In this document: positions 29,049 to 37,986 of the stretch, in pieces
How positions within the stretch are numbered: position 1 is the first letter of the stretch
Layout: every line of letters starts with the position of its first letter
From: Microbacterium sp. ProA8
GTDB taxonomy: Bacteria; Actinomycetota; Actinomycetes; Actinomycetales; Microbacteriaceae
Reading direction: 5' to 3'
Assembly (NCBI RefSeq): GCF_039905635.1
Contig: NZ_CP157000.1
Coordinates: 2,976,001 to 3,040,000, forward strand
DNA length: 64,000 bases
Program-made: the position numbers and the translations under genes
The notes under the pieces: model-generated
Databases searched by the model: none
What the model was told of the DNA's origin: nothing
Seen by the model: the letters and a program-made list of their open reading frames with translations, nothing else

Positions 29049-29137
29049 CGCACCAGCCTACCGGCGGTGCCACGGCGGCCCCTGGGAGCCTGGTGGTCAT
29101 GTCCGCCGGAGGGTGACGATGCGGATATAAACGGAGG

Positions 29138-30088
29138 ATGCATGTGCTCGCCGTCCTCGCCGCCGCCGTGCTGTTCGGCACGACCGGGACGTCCCAGGCG
29201 CTCGGTCCCGACGGCACCACGCCGCTCTCGGTCGGCGTCATGCGCATGGTGATCGGCGGCACGGGGCTCGCGGTGATCGCATTCGCCCTCGCGGCCCGTC
29301 ACGCCCGGCGCCGCCCCGAGGCCGCGCCGAAGACCCTCCGGTCGCTGCGCCTCTCGAACGGAGGCGTGCGCCCGCTCGCCCTGATGGTGCTCACCGGCGT
29401 GTGCATCTCGCTCTATCAGCCGCTGTTCTTCCTGGGCACGACGCGCAACGGCGTCGCCGTCGGCACGGTGGTCGCCCTCGGCTCCGCCCCGATCCTGGCG
29501 GGTCTTCTGGAGTGGGCGCTGACGCGACGGATGCCGAGCCGCACCTGGATCGGTGCGACCGCCCTCGCGACGCTCGGCGTCGTGCTCCTGGGCTCGGGCG
29601 GCGAAGCCGGCGCCGCCGGCGGCACCGATCCGCTCGGACTTCTCGGGTCGGTGGGCGCCGGGGCCTCCTTCGCGGTCATCGCGAACGCGCAGCGCCGTCT
29701 GCTCGACGACGGCTGGGACCCTTTCACGGTCGTGGGTGCCATGGGCGCCAGCTCCGCGGTCATCTGCGCCTTGGCGCTGCCCTTCGTCGACCTGGCCTGG
29801 CTCGGCACCCCGGCGGGTGTGGTGATGGCGCTGTGGCTGGGGTTCGCGACCATCTCGGTCGCCTACGTGCTCTTCACCTGGGGGCTGAGCGGCTTGACCG
29901 CTGCCACGGCTGCGACCCTCACGCTCGGCGAGCCGCTGACGGCCAGCGTGCTGGGCATCGTCGTGCTCGGCGAGCGGCTCTCGGCGCTCGCGATCGTCGG
30001 TCTCGTCGTGCTGGCGGCAGGGCTGGCGCTGCTGGCGTGGGGATCCCGCGCGCCGCGCGACCCGGCGCCGTTCGCGGTCGAGGCCTGA
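29138..30088 (+). CDS. EamA/DMT-family transporter
   Basis: This 316-residue protein has ten predicted membrane helices in two EamA repeats (about 1-140 and 160-300), like amino-acid or metabolite exporters. GGAGG directly abuts the ATG at 29138, so the GTG at 29144, with 6-nt spacing, may be the real start; the products differ by two residues. The substrate is unknown. A short hinge is rich in Gly near residue 150. Confidence 0.88.
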   Translation: MHVLAVLAAAVLFGTTGTSQALGPDGTTPLSVGVMRMVIGGTGLAVIAFALAARHARRRPEAAPKTLRSLRLSNGGVRPLALMVLTGVCISLYQPLFFLGTTRNGVAVGTVVALGSAPILAGLLEWALTRRMPSRTWIGATALATLGVVLLGSGGEAGAAGGTDPLGLLGSVGAGASFAVIANAQRRLLDDGWDPFTVVGAMGASSAVICALALPFVDLAWLGTPAGVVMALWLGFATISVAYVLFTWGLSGLTAATAATLTLGEPLTASVLGIVVLGERLSALAIVGLVVLAAGLALLAWGSRAPRDPAPFAVEA

Positions 30089-30140
30089 CGCGCCACGCCG
30101 AAACACGCCCGCAATCGACGCGTGGCACACTGGGCGCGTT

Positions 30141-30608
30141 ATGCAGCGCACCATCGAGATCCGCACCGACGACCTGAGCGGCGACGCCACCCGCCGCCTC
30201 ATCGCCTCGCACCTGGCCGGGATGCACGACACGTCGCCCGCGGAGAGCGTGCACGCCCTCGACGTCGATGCGCTGCGGCATCCGTCCCTCTCGGTGTGGT
30301 CGGCGTGGATCGACGGAGAGCTCGCGGGCGTCGGTGCGTTGAAGGCGCTCGACTCCGACCGCGGCGAGATCAAGTCGATGCGCGTCGACGATCGCTTCCG
30401 CGGCACCGGCGTCGGCCGCGCGATGCTGCGCCACATCATCGACGAGGCTCGGCTGCGGGGCCTGTCGAGCCTGTGGCTCGAGACCGGCACGACCGAGGAC
30501 TTCGCACCGGCGCAGCGCCTGTACGCGAGCGAGGGCTTCGCTCTCTGCGGCCCCTTCGAGGACTACGCTCTCGATCCCTTCTCGGTCTTCATGACGCGCG
30601 CGCTCTGA
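30141..30608 (+). CDS. GNAT family N-acetyltransferase
   Basis: This 155-residue acetyltransferase has the acetyl-CoA loop RFRGTGVGRAML near residues 85-96 and a LARLRGL-type helix after it. The pattern is like YafP/PA4794-type enzymes that acetylate small metabolites. The acceptor is unknown. It follows the EamA gene by 50 bp on the same strand. Confidence 0.85.
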   Translation: MQRTIEIRTDDLSGDATRRLIASHLAGMHDTSPAESVHALDVDALRHPSLSVWSAWIDGELAGVGALKALDSDRGEIKSMRVDDRFRGTGVGRAMLRHIIDEARLRGLSSLWLETGTTEDFAPAQRLYASEGFALCGPFEDYALDPFSVFMTRAL

Positions 30609-30641
30609 CGCGCGCTGCGCCCGAGTCCCGGGCCCGGAGCC

Positions 30642-31844
30642 TCAGGCGGGAACCACCAGGGCGACCGCGAAGGCCGACACGCCCTCGGCGCGTCCGGCGA
30701 ATCCGAGGCCGTCGGTGGTGGTCGCCGAGACCGTGACGGGCGCGCCTCCGAGGGTGGCCGACAGCACCCGCTCGGCTTCCGCACGGCGCGCCGAGAACCG
30801 CGGCCGCTGGGCCTGCACCTGCACCGACACGTTTCCCACGCGCCATCCCGCTTCGCCGAGGAGGGCGACCGTGCGCCCCAGGAAGACGTCCGCGTGCGCG
30901 CCGGCGTATTCCGGGTGATCGGTGCCGAAGTGCGTGCCGATGTCGCCCAGGCCTGCGGCAGAGAGCAGCGCGTCCACGATCGCGTGCGCCACGGCGTCCC
31001 CGTCGGAGTGGCCCGACAGTGGCGTCTCTCCGGGCCATTCGAGGCCCGCGAGCCACAGCGTGCCGTCGCCGCCGAAGGCGTGCACGTCCGTGCCCACGCC
31101 CACGCGGGGAACGACCGGGCCGTGCTCGAGATGCGCAGGAGCGCGGGGAACGGCCGCGGTGATCAGGTGTCGGGCACGGTCGAGGTCGGCCGCGGTCGTG
31201 ATCTTGAAGGAGAGCGGATGCCCCGGCACTGCGACGACCGCATGGCCCGCCTCCGCGACCAGGGCGGCGTCGTCGGTGAAGTCGCGACGCGCTGCGGCAT
31301 ATGCCACATCGAGCACGTCACGCCGGAAGCCCTGCGGCGTCTGCGCGGCCGCAAGCTCGGCACGGTCCACCGCCGCCACGATCTCGTCCCCGACGACGCG
31401 TTTGACGGTGTCGATGACCGGCAGCACCGGGATCGCACCCGTGGCCCCGGCGTCGATCGCGGCGACGACGCGCTCGAAGACCTCGGCGGGGGTCAGCGCC
31501 CGCGCCGCATCGTGCACGAGAACGACCTCGACGTCTGCCCAGAGCGCAGCGAGCCCGGCGGCGACGGAGGCCTGACGGGTCTCACCGCCGGCCACCACCG
31601 AGACCAGGTCACGGCGCTCGCCCGCCGCAGCGAGCGCTTCGCTGAGTGCATCGCCCTCGCGCCCGGCGGGGGCAACGATCACCACCTGGGCAGGCGGGGC
31701 GGCGAACACGCCCGTCAGCGCGTGACGCAGGATGCTGCTGCCGTCGATGCCGACGAATGCCTTCGGCGCGCCGCCTCCGAGGCGGGTGCCGGAACCGGCG
31801 GCGACGACGACCACGCCGATACGCGGCACAGGGGTGATGGTCAC
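30642..31844 (-). CDS. ispDF: Bifunctional IspD-IspF (MEP isoprenoid pathway)
   Basis: This 400-residue fusion carries two steps of the MEP pathway. Residues about 1-230 are IspD (CDP-ME synthase) with [19 protein letters not shown] near 11-29 and VHDAAR near 112. Residues 245-400 are IspF (MEcPP synthase) with the zinc-binding GTDVHAF near 251 and [12 protein letters not shown] near 275. GTG is the start. The fusion is usual in Microbacteriaceae, whereas mycobacteria have separate genes in the same place. Confidence 0.95.
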   Translation of the reverse strand: MTITPVPRIGVVVVAAGSGTRLGGGAPKAFVGIDGSSILRHALTGVFAAPPAQVVIVAPAGREGDALSEALAAAGERRDLVSVVAGGETRQASVAAGLAALWADVEVVLVHDAARALTPAEVFERVVAAIDAGATGAIPVLPVIDTVKRVVGDEIVAAVDRAELAAAQTPQGFRRDVLDVAYAAARRDFTDDAALVAEAGHAVVAVPGHPLSFKITTAADLDRARHLITAAVPRAPAHLEHGPVVPRVGVGTDVHAFGGDGTLWLAGLEWPGETPLSGHSDGDAVAHAIVDALLSAAGLGDIGTHFGTDHPEYAGAHADVFLGRTVALLGEAGWRVGNVSVQVQAQRPRFSARRAEAERVLSATLGGAPVTVSATTTDGLGFAGRAEGVSAFAVALVVPA

Positions 31845-31936
31845 CCGTTCACGCTATCGCGATCGGCGGAGGGCATCGCTCCACGCACCGCTCCGCACCT
31901 CGCGGGGACCGGGTCGCCGGCGCACACCGCGCACAG

Positions 31937-31966
31937 CAGAACGGCGCCCCGCGGGGCGCCGTTCTG
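31937..31966 (-). terminator. Hairpin terminator downstream of carD
   Basis: A perfect 14-bp stem (CAGAACGGCGCCCC with 31953-31966) and a 2-nt loop lie 7 bp beyond the carD stop. It would limit carD read-through into ispDF. Confidence 0.82.
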
Positions 31967-31972
31967 GGAGTC

Positions 31973-32455
31973 TCAGCTCGCGAGGACCTCGTCGAGAAGG
32001 ACGCCCGCCTTCTCCTCGTCGGTCTTCTCCGCGAGGGCGAGCTCGGAGATCAGGATCTGCTTCGCCTTCGCGAGCATCCGCTTCTCTCCGGCCGACAGGC
32101 CGCGGTCCTGGTCGCGGCGCCAGAGGTCGCGCACGACCTCGCTGACCTTGATGACGTCACCGGAGGCGAGTTTCTCGAGATTGGCCTTGTAGCGGCGCGA
32201 CCAGTTGGTCGGCTCCTCCGTGAACGGAGCGCGCAGCACCTCGAAGACCTTGTCGAGACCCTCCTTGCCGATGACATCTCGGACGCCGACCAAATCGACG
32301 TTCTCTGCGGGGACTTCGATGATGAGATCACCCTGCGTGACGTTGAGCTTCAGGTACTTCTTCGTCTCGCCCTTGATGATCCGGTCTTTGACCTCGATGA
32401 TCGTTGCCGCCCCGTGGTGGGGGTAGACGACCGTCTCGCCAACCTCAAAAAGCAT
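31973..32455 (-). CDS. carD: CarD family RNA-polymerase-binding regulator
   Basis: This 160-residue protein starts [16 protein letters not shown]. The N-terminal Tudor-like domain binds the RNA polymerase beta subunit; the C-terminal helical DNA-binding domain carries [10 protein letters not shown] and the conserved Trp in EPTNWSRR near 85, which helps stabilise the open complex, especially at rRNA promoters. The length and start match mycobacterial CarD. AAAGGA lies upstream. The frame extends 12 codons further but is not needed. Confidence 0.96.
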   Translation of the reverse strand: MLFEVGETVVYPHHGAATIIEVKDRIIKGETKKYLKLNVTQGDLIIEVPAENVDLVGVRDVIGKEGLDKVFEVLRAPFTEEPTNWSRRYKANLEKLASGDVIKVSEVVRDLWRRDQDRGLSAGEKRMLAKAKQILISELALAEKTDEEKAGVLLDEVLAS

Positions 32456-32632
32456 GGAGTTATGTCCTTTCGGCAACCTCCAGGATACCACAGGAGAAAT
32501 ACGCTAAGGTTCTCCGCCCCACGGGTCGGGCGGCGACACATCCCCCGCCGGGCATCGGCCGCCGAGGTGCTCCGCGCGCTCGACGGCGAGCCCCTAGAAT
32601 GCTGGAGAACCGTCATCCGTCTAGGAGGATCC

Positions 32633-33163
32633 GTGATCTCGATACACCGCCGCAGCGGTTCTACGCGCGGACGATCCGCGGCGGCACCCGGCACCCGCAA
32701 TCGCCGGCTGATCGCGTCACTGGCCGTCGGCACCGCTCTGGTCCTCACCGCCACCGGGTGCAGCATGATCTCGCCTCAGGCGACCACCATCGCCTACTCG
32801 GCCGCCGAGGGGACCAACGTCTACGACTCCGGCCCCCTCGAGGTGCGCAACGCCCTCATTGTGGCGAACGAGGACGGCTCGGAGGGCAACTTCGTCGCCG
32901 CGATCGTCAACCGCACCGACGACTCGCACACGCTCACCATCGAGATCGGCGAGGACGGCGCGTCGCTGACGGTGCGGGTTCCCGCCAACACGACCGTGAG
33001 CCTCGGCTCCGACGAAGACGAGCCGCTGCCGATCGAAGAGCTGGACGCCCTGCCCGGCACCGACGTCACCGCGTTCTTCCAGTCCGGCGACGCCGAGGGC
33101 GAGCTCGCCTCCGTGCCGGTGCTCGACGGGTCCCTCGACTACCTCTCCGCGCTCGCTCCCTGA
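32633..33163 (+). CDS. LpqE-like lipoprotein, divergent from carD
   Basis: This 176-residue exported lipoprotein begins at GTG after CTAGGAGGA. The signal peptide ends in LTATGC near residue 43, the lipobox. The mature part is a beta-rich domain with no recognised catalytic residues. In M. tuberculosis the gene next to carD encodes LpqE, so this is the positional counterpart. A TAGAAT -10 element lies at 32595-32600, but the -35 is poor. The function is unknown. Confidence 0.8.
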   Translation: MISIHRRSGSTRGRSAAAPGTRNRRLIASLAVGTALVLTATGCSMISPQATTIAYSAAEGTNVYDSGPLEVRNALIVANEDGSEGNFVAAIVNRTDDSHTLTIEIGEDGASLTVRVPANTTVSLGSDEDEPLPIEELDALPGTDVTAFFQSGDAEGELASVPVLDGSLDYLSALAP

Positions 33164-33181
33164 GCGGCGGGTCACACGTAC

Positions 33182-33216
33182 ACGAAGAGGGCGCCCCACC
33201 GGGGCGCCCTCTTCGT
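33182..33216. terminator. Bidirectional terminator between lipoprotein gene and regX3
   Basis: A perfect 16-bp stem (33182-33197 with 33201-33216) with an ACC loop lies between convergent genes. Confidence 0.9.
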
Positions 33217-33232
33217 CATGTGTGGACGGCGC

Positions 33233-33916
33233 TCAGCCCTCGAAGCGGTAGCCGAGGCCGCGCACCGTGACCAGCATCTCGGGCGACCCGGGATTCCGTT
33301 CGATGCGTGAGCGGATCCGCTTGATGTGCACGTCGAGCGTCTTGGTGTCGCCGAAGTAGTCGCTCCCCCACACCCGGTCGATGAGCTGACCGCGCGTGAG
33401 CACCCGGCCGGCGTTGCGCATGAGCACCTCGAGCAGCTCGAATTCCTTGAGCGGCATGTTGATCTCGCCGCCCTCGACCGCGACCGTGTGACGGTCGATG
33501 TCGAGCACCACCCGCCCGCCCTCGAGCACCCGGTCCTCGAGGTCGGCGTCGATCTGGGAGAAGCGCCGCAGCACCGCCCGCATGCGCGCGAGCAGCTCAC
33601 GCGCCGAATAGGGCTTGGTGACGTAGTCGTCGGCGCCGAGCTCCAGTCCGACGACGATGTCGACCTCGGAGTCCTTGGCGGTCAGCATGATGATCGGCAC
33701 CGCCGAGGTGGTGCGGATCTGACGGCACACTTCGGTGCCCGGCATGCCGGGGAGCATGAGGTCCAGCAGCACGATGTCGGCACCGCGCTCGCGGAACGCG
33801 GTGAGGGCGGCCGGGCCGTCCTCGGCGATCTCCACGTCGTACCCCTCGCGACGGAGGAGGTAGGCGAGCGGGTCGGCCAGGTCGGGCTCGTCCTCGACGA
33901 TCAAGACGCGGGTCAT
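33233..33916 (-). CDS. regX3: Phosphate response regulator RegX3
   Basis: This 227-residue OmpR-type regulator shows the acidic residues EDEPD near 8, phospho-acceptor Asp in VLLDLMLPGMPG near 52, Lys in YVTKPYSARELL near 102, and a winged helix with NMPLKEFELLEVL and GSDYFGDTKTLDVHI. These match mycobacterial RegX3, which activates phosphate-starvation genes. It overlaps the senX3 stop region by 4 bp (ATGA). It is likely to bind the 11-bp direct repeats found before phoU, ppk1 and pstS. Confidence 0.93.
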   Translation of the reverse strand: MTRVLIVEDEPDLADPLAYLLRREGYDVEIAEDGPAALTAFRERGADIVLLDLMLPGMPGTEVCRQIRTTSAVPIIMLTAKDSEVDIVVGLELGADDYVTKPYSARELLARMRAVLRRFSQIDADLEDRVLEGGRVVLDIDRHTVAVEGGEINMPLKEFELLEVLMRNAGRVLTRGQLIDRVWGSDYFGDTKTLDVHIKRIRSRIERNPGSPEMLVTVRGLGYRFEG

Positions 33917-35358
33917 GCGGGATCTCCATTCCTGCCGGAGGCGAGGTTCTTGCCGGCGGCCGGGCCGACGGGGGTTCGGGTGTCGGTGGGCGGGCTCGGG
34001 TTCGCGGGGGCGCTCGGGGCCGAGGCCGGGGCCGGGGCCGCAGACGGTCTTGCTGCCCGGGCCGCGGACCCACCCGGGTCGGCAGGTGGGGGCACGCTCG
34101 GCTCAGCGGGTGGGGGCACGCTCGCGGCAGCAGGGGCCGCGGCGGCGGGCGGCGCGGCGGGCGACGGCGCCGCGGCGGGGCGCTTCTTCCGGCGCGGGCG
34201 CTTGGGCTCGGGCTGGATGTCGGGCGCATCGATCTGCGGCAGGCGGATGGTGAAGGTCGAGCCGCGCCCGGGGCGCGACCACAGCCGCACCTCGCCGCCG
34301 TGACGCTGGACTGCGTGCTTGACGATCGAGAGCCCCAGGCCGCTGCCGCCGGTGCGACGCGCGCGCGCCGGATCGGCGCGGTAGAAGCGCTCGAAGACGC
34401 GGTCCTGCTCGCCCTCGGCGATGCCGATGCCGCGGTCGGTCACGGCGATCTCCACGACGCGGTCGACGGCCTTGACGCCGATTCCCACGCTGGAGCCGCG
34501 CGGCGAGTACGCGATGGCGTTGGCGATGAGGTTGCCGACCGCCTCGCTGAGGATCTGCGCGTCACCGTGGACGTACAGACCCCGCGCACCTCCCCGCACC
34601 ACCTCGACCCCGGCGGAGTCGGCCTGGATCGCGTGCGCATCGAGCGCCGACGCGACGACCTCGTCGACCGAGACGTCGCGCTGCGGCAACTCGTCGGATG
34701 CCTGCAGGCGCGAGAGGTTCATGATGCGCGACGTCAGCAGTGCCAGGCGGTTCGCCTCGGCCTGCAGCCGCGTGGCGAAGATGCGCACCTGAGGCGGGTC
34801 GTCAGAGGCCGACTCGATGGCCTCGGCGAGCAGGCTCACGGCGCCCACCGGAGTCTTGAGCTCATGGCTGGTGTTCGCCACGAAGTCGCGGCGCATCTCT
34901 TCGACCCGCTCGCGCTCGGTGATGTCGCGCAGCACGAAGAGCGTCAGCCGCGGCGAGATGCGCGATGCCCGCACGACCACGAGTCGCGGTTCCGCCGGCG
35001 GCGCGCCTCGACGCAGCCGCATCGTCTCGGTCGCGCTGGATTCGGTCGCGACCGAATCGCTGGTCCGCACGCGGCGCACGAGGGCGCGCAGCTCGTCATT
35101 CGGCAGCATGCCGCCCTCGACGAGGTCGAAGGCGGCAGCGGCCGCGGAGGCGGCCAGCACCGTGAACGACGCGTCGACGACGAGCGCCGCGTCATCCATC
35201 CCGTGGAGCACGCCGCGCACGCCGTCGGGGATCTCGACGGACCTCTCCGCCTGCGCGCGGTCGCGCGCCCGCATCGCCGCGACGACGACGGCGGAGATCG
35301 AACCGCCGATGATGATCCCCGCGAGGAGGGCGAGCAGCGCGAGCTGCGTCGTGTCCAT
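33913..35358 (-). CDS. senX3: Phosphate-responsive histidine kinase SenX3 with long C-terminal tail
   Basis: This 481-residue kinase has one N-terminal membrane helix (about 5-30), a PAS-like domain (50-140), HisKA with FVANTSHELKTPVGAV near 163, and HATPase_c with GSGLGLSIVKHAVQ near 345. About 95 residues of Ala/Pro-rich tail (about 385-481) follow the ATPase, which SenX3 homologues usually lack. It diverges from phoU, and PhoU likely damps its signal when phosphate is sufficient. The ATG at 35358 is the first with a membrane helix. Confidence 0.92.
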   Translation of the reverse strand: MDTTQLALLALLAGIIIGGSISAVVVAAMRARDRAQAERSVEIPDGVRGVLHGMDDAALVVDASFTVLAASAAAAAFDLVEGGMLPNDELRALVRRVRTSDSVATESSATETMRLRRGAPPAEPRLVVVRASRISPRLTLFVLRDITERERVEEMRRDFVANTSHELKTPVGAVSLLAEAIESASDDPPQVRIFATRLQAEANRLALLTSRIMNLSRLQASDELPQRDVSVDEVVASALDAHAIQADSAGVEVVRGGARGLYVHGDAQILSEAVGNLIANAIAYSPRGSSVGIGVKAVDRVVEIAVTDRGIGIAEGEQDRVFERFYRADPARARRTGGSGLGLSIVKHAVQRHGGEVRLWSRPGRGSTFTIRLPQIDAPDIQPEPKRPRRKKRPAAAPSPAAPPAAAAPAAASVPPPAEPSVPPPADPGGSAARAARPSAAPAPASAPSAPANPSPPTDTRTPVGPAAGKNLASGRNGDPA

Positions 35359-35430
35359 GCGACCAGCGTAGAGGCACCCGCGACGCGGCATCGGACCGGA
35401 GGGGGAAGGCCCACGGAGGATCCGGGTACT

Positions 35431-35463
35431 GTTCACCACGGGGGCACCATCCGTTAACCTTCC
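35431..35463. promoter_or_regulatory. PHO-box-like array of three 11-bp direct repeats upstream of phoU
   Basis: GTTCACCACGG, GGGCACCATCC and GTTAACCTTCC are contiguous 11-bp units sharing the GTTCACC-type core of actinobacterial PHO boxes (RegX3/PhoP sites). They lie 65 bp before phoU and about 73 bp before divergent senX3, so both could be controlled. Confidence 0.75.
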
Positions 35464-35527
35464 CTGGCGACAATCGGCGGGGCGCGGGACGAGCCTCTCC
35501 CCCGAAAACCATGAAAGGTGCGTCGGA

Positions 35528-36205
35528 ATGCGCGAAGTCTTCCACCAGTCCCTCGAGGACGTGCAGGGGCGTCTCGTCGAGATCGCCGAACTCGTCACGG
35601 TCGCCATCGACAAGGCGACGCGCGCGTTCGGCACCAGCGACGTCGCTCTGGCGGAGGAGGTCATCGAAGCCGACGCGGTCATCGATGAGAAGGCCATCGA
35701 GCTCGACGAGCTCGCCATCGAGATCCTGGCGCGTCAGCAGCCGGTGGCCCGCGACCTGCGCATCGTCGTCAGCGCGCTGCGCATGAGCGCCTCGCTCGAG
35801 CGCATGGGCGACATCGCCGAGCACATCGCGCAGCTCACGCGCATGCGCTTCCCCGAGCGGGCCATCCCCAAGGGCCTGAAGTCGACCTTCCTCAAGATGG
35901 GCGAGCTCGACGTCGAGGCGGCGCGCCAGCTCACCGAGCTGCTGCGCTCGCAGGACGGCGACCTCATCGACGAAATCCGCAACGCCGACGACAAGCTCGA
36001 CGAGCTGCACGTCTCGGTGTTCGAGAAGGTGCTCAGCGACAGCTGGCAGGGCGACCCGTCGGCCACCGTCGACGCGACTCTCGCGAGCCGCTACCACGAG
36101 CGCTTCGGCGACCACGCGGTGTCGGTGGCGAAGAAGGTGGCCTACCTGTCGACGGGCGACTGGACCACGAGCACCGACACGATCGACATCATCTCGCCGC
36201 AGTAG
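35528..36205 (+). CDS. phoU: Phosphate-transport signalling protein PhoU
   Basis: This 225-residue protein has two three-helix PhoU bundles (about 1-110 and 115-215), each with the metal-binding E/DxxxD pattern; RMGDIAEHIAQL near 97 and RFGDHAVSVAKKVAYL near 195 are typical. It links Pst transport to the SenX3-RegX3 system. AAAGGTG precedes the ATG. It is separated from pstSCAB by about 9 kb, as in mycobacteria where phoY genes stand apart. Confidence 0.95.
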   Translation: MREVFHQSLEDVQGRLVEIAELVTVAIDKATRAFGTSDVALAEEVIEADAVIDEKAIELDELAIEILARQQPVARDLRIVVSALRMSASLERMGDIAEHIAQLTRMRFPERAIPKGLKSTFLKMGELDVEAARQLTELLRSQDGDLIDEIRNADDKLDELHVSVFEKVLSDSWQGDPSATVDATLASRYHERFGDHAVSVAKKVAYLSTGDWTTSTDTIDIISPQ

Positions 36206-36224
36206 CCCAGAGCGCTGCACAGCG

Positions 36225-36263
36225 AGAAGAGCGGATGCCTCCGGTGGAGGCATCCGCTCTTCT
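36225..36263. terminator. Bidirectional terminator between phoU and gpmA
   Basis: A perfect 18-bp stem (36225-36242 with 36246-36263) and a GGT loop separate convergent genes. Confidence 0.92.
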
Positions 36264-36277
36264 GCATGTATCCGTCG

Positions 36278-37027
36278 TCAGGCCTTGCCCTGGTTCGCGA
36301 CAGCGGCAGCCCCCGCGGCAGCGGCCTCGGGGTCGAGGTACTCCCCCGGGCTGAGCGGCTCGAGGTTCTCGTCGAGGCGGTACACCAGCGGGATGCCGGT
36401 GGGGATGTTGAGCTCGGCGATGTCGGCGTCGCTGATGCCGTCGAGGTGCTTGACCAGGCCGCGCAGCGAGTTGCCGTGCGCCGTCACAAGCACCGTCTTG
36501 CCGGCCTTCAGGTCGGGCACGATGTCGCTGTGCCAGTAGGGCAGCATGCGGTCGATCACGATCTTCAGCGACTCGGTGTCGGGCACCTCGCCGTCGATGC
36601 CGACATACCGCGGGTCGCCGACCTGGCTGTACTGGTCGTCGGCGGCGAGCGGCGGCGGCGGCACGTCGAACGAGCGACGCCACAGCATGAACTGCTCGTT
36701 GCCGAACTCCTCGAGGGTCTGCGCCTTGTCCTTGCCCTGGAGAGCGCCGTAGTGGCGCTCGTTCAGGCGCCACGAGCGCTTGACCGGGATCCACAGGCGG
36801 TCGGCCGTGTCGAGCGCGATGTCGGCGGTCTGGATGGCGCGGCTCAGCACCGAGGTGTGCAGGACGTCGGGCAGGATGCCGGACTCGGCCAGCAGCTCGC
36901 CACCGCGCGCAGCCTCGGCCTTGCCCTGCTCGGTGAGGCGGACGTCGACCCAGCCCGTGAACTGGTTGGTCTTGTTCCACTCGCTCTGGCCGTGACGGAG
37001 GAGGATCAGCGTATAGGGCGCGGTCAT
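36278..37027 (-). CDS. gpmA: 2,3-bisphosphoglycerate-dependent phosphoglycerate mutase
   Basis: This 249-residue glycolytic enzyme interconverts 3- and 2-phosphoglycerate. The phospho-His motif [10 protein letters not shown] is near residues 8-17, ERHYGALQG near 87-95, and the second His in TAHGNSLRG near 182. The C-terminus ends [14 protein letters not shown], an Ala-rich tail. The neighbourhood gpm-senX3-regX3 is also found in M. tuberculosis. Confidence 0.96.
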   Translation of the reverse strand: MTAPYTLILLRHGQSEWNKTNQFTGWVDVRLTEQGKAEAARGGELLAESGILPDVLHTSVLSRAIQTADIALDTADRLWIPVKRSWRLNERHYGALQGKDKAQTLEEFGNEQFMLWRRSFDVPPPPLAADDQYSQVGDPRYVGIDGEVPDTESLKIVIDRMLPYWHSDIVPDLKAGKTVLVTAHGNSLRGLVKHLDGISDADIAELNIPTGIPLVYRLDENLEPLSPGEYLDPEAAAAGAAAVANQGKA

Positions 37028-37126
37028 GCGCCCCATGATATCCGGGCGACGACGCCCGCCCCGGCGCCATGTCGGCCAGCCTCGCCGGTCGGCTGGACGA
37101 TGGCGATCGCCTGGCATCATGGAGGG

Positions 37127-37945
37127 ATGGCGCGGGGACCGGTCGGGCAGATCACGCGCGGCACGACCGGGACCAACCGGCTGCGGCGCGTGGATCGCTG
37201 GATCGCGCGGCAGCCCGCTCTCCGCCGGGCCACCGACCCGCTGGTGGTCGACCTCGGCTACGGCGCCAGCGGAGTCACCGCGCTGGAGCTGCACTCGCGC
37301 CTCGCCCTGGTCCGCCCGGACGTCGAGGTGCTCGGTCTCGAGATCGACCCCGCCCGGGTGGCGCGGGCCCGCGCGCAGCTCGGTCAGGTACGCGCGGGTG
37401 AGACGTCATTCGCGCCCGACTCGCGCGTGTCGTTCGCCCGCGGTGGATTCGAGGTGCCGGTCGCGGGCGGGCGCCGGCCCGCCGTCGTACGGGCCTTCAA
37501 CGTGCTGCGGCAGTACGACGAGGACGAGGTCGCCGTGGCCTGGGCGACCATGGCCGGCCGCCTCGCGCCCGACGGCCTTCTGGTGGAGGGCACCTGCGAC
37601 GAGATCGGGCGCATCGCGACGTGGGCGGCGATCGGGTCCGACGCGGCACCCCGGACGCTGACCGTGTCGCTGCGACTGGCCGGGCTGCAGCATCCGTCCG
37701 TCGCCGCGGAGCGGCTTCCCAAAGCGCTCATCCACCGCAACATCCCCGGGGAGCGGGTGCACGCGTATCTGGCCGCGCTCGACGCCGAGTGGGAGCGCGC
37801 GGCGAGCGTCTCGCCGTTCGGTCCGGTGCATCGGTGGCGCACGGCGCTCTCGGCGCTCGTCGCCGGCGGTTGGCCGATCCTCGAGCGGTCGCGATGGCGC
37901 CTGGGCGAGGTCACCGTCCCTTGGAGCGCCGTCGCCCCGCGCTGA
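37127..37945 (+). CDS. Class I SAM-dependent methyltransferase-like protein
   Basis: This 272-residue protein has AdoMet motif [11 protein letters not shown] near residue 41, an acidic residue at [10 protein letters not shown] near 71, and [12 protein letters not shown] near 120. Actinobacterial proteins of this type are often annotated as methyltransferases without known substrate. AUG at 37127 follows GGAGGG. It converges on the FUSC gene with a 41-bp gap that holds short CACACCGG repeats. Confidence 0.8.
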   Translation: MARGPVGQITRGTTGTNRLRRVDRWIARQPALRRATDPLVVDLGYGASGVTALELHSRLALVRPDVEVLGLEIDPARVARARAQLGQVRAGETSFAPDSRVSFARGGFEVPVAGGRRPAVVRAFNVLRQYDEDEVAVAWATMAGRLAPDGLLVEGTCDEIGRIATWAAIGSDAAPRTLTVSLRLAGLQHPSVAAERLPKALIHRNIPGERVHAYLAALDAEWERAASVSPFGPVHRWRTALSALVAGGWPILERSRWRLGEVTVPWSAVAPR

Positions 37946-37986
37946 TGCCCGGCACTGTCACACCCGGCACCGCCACACCGGCCCTG

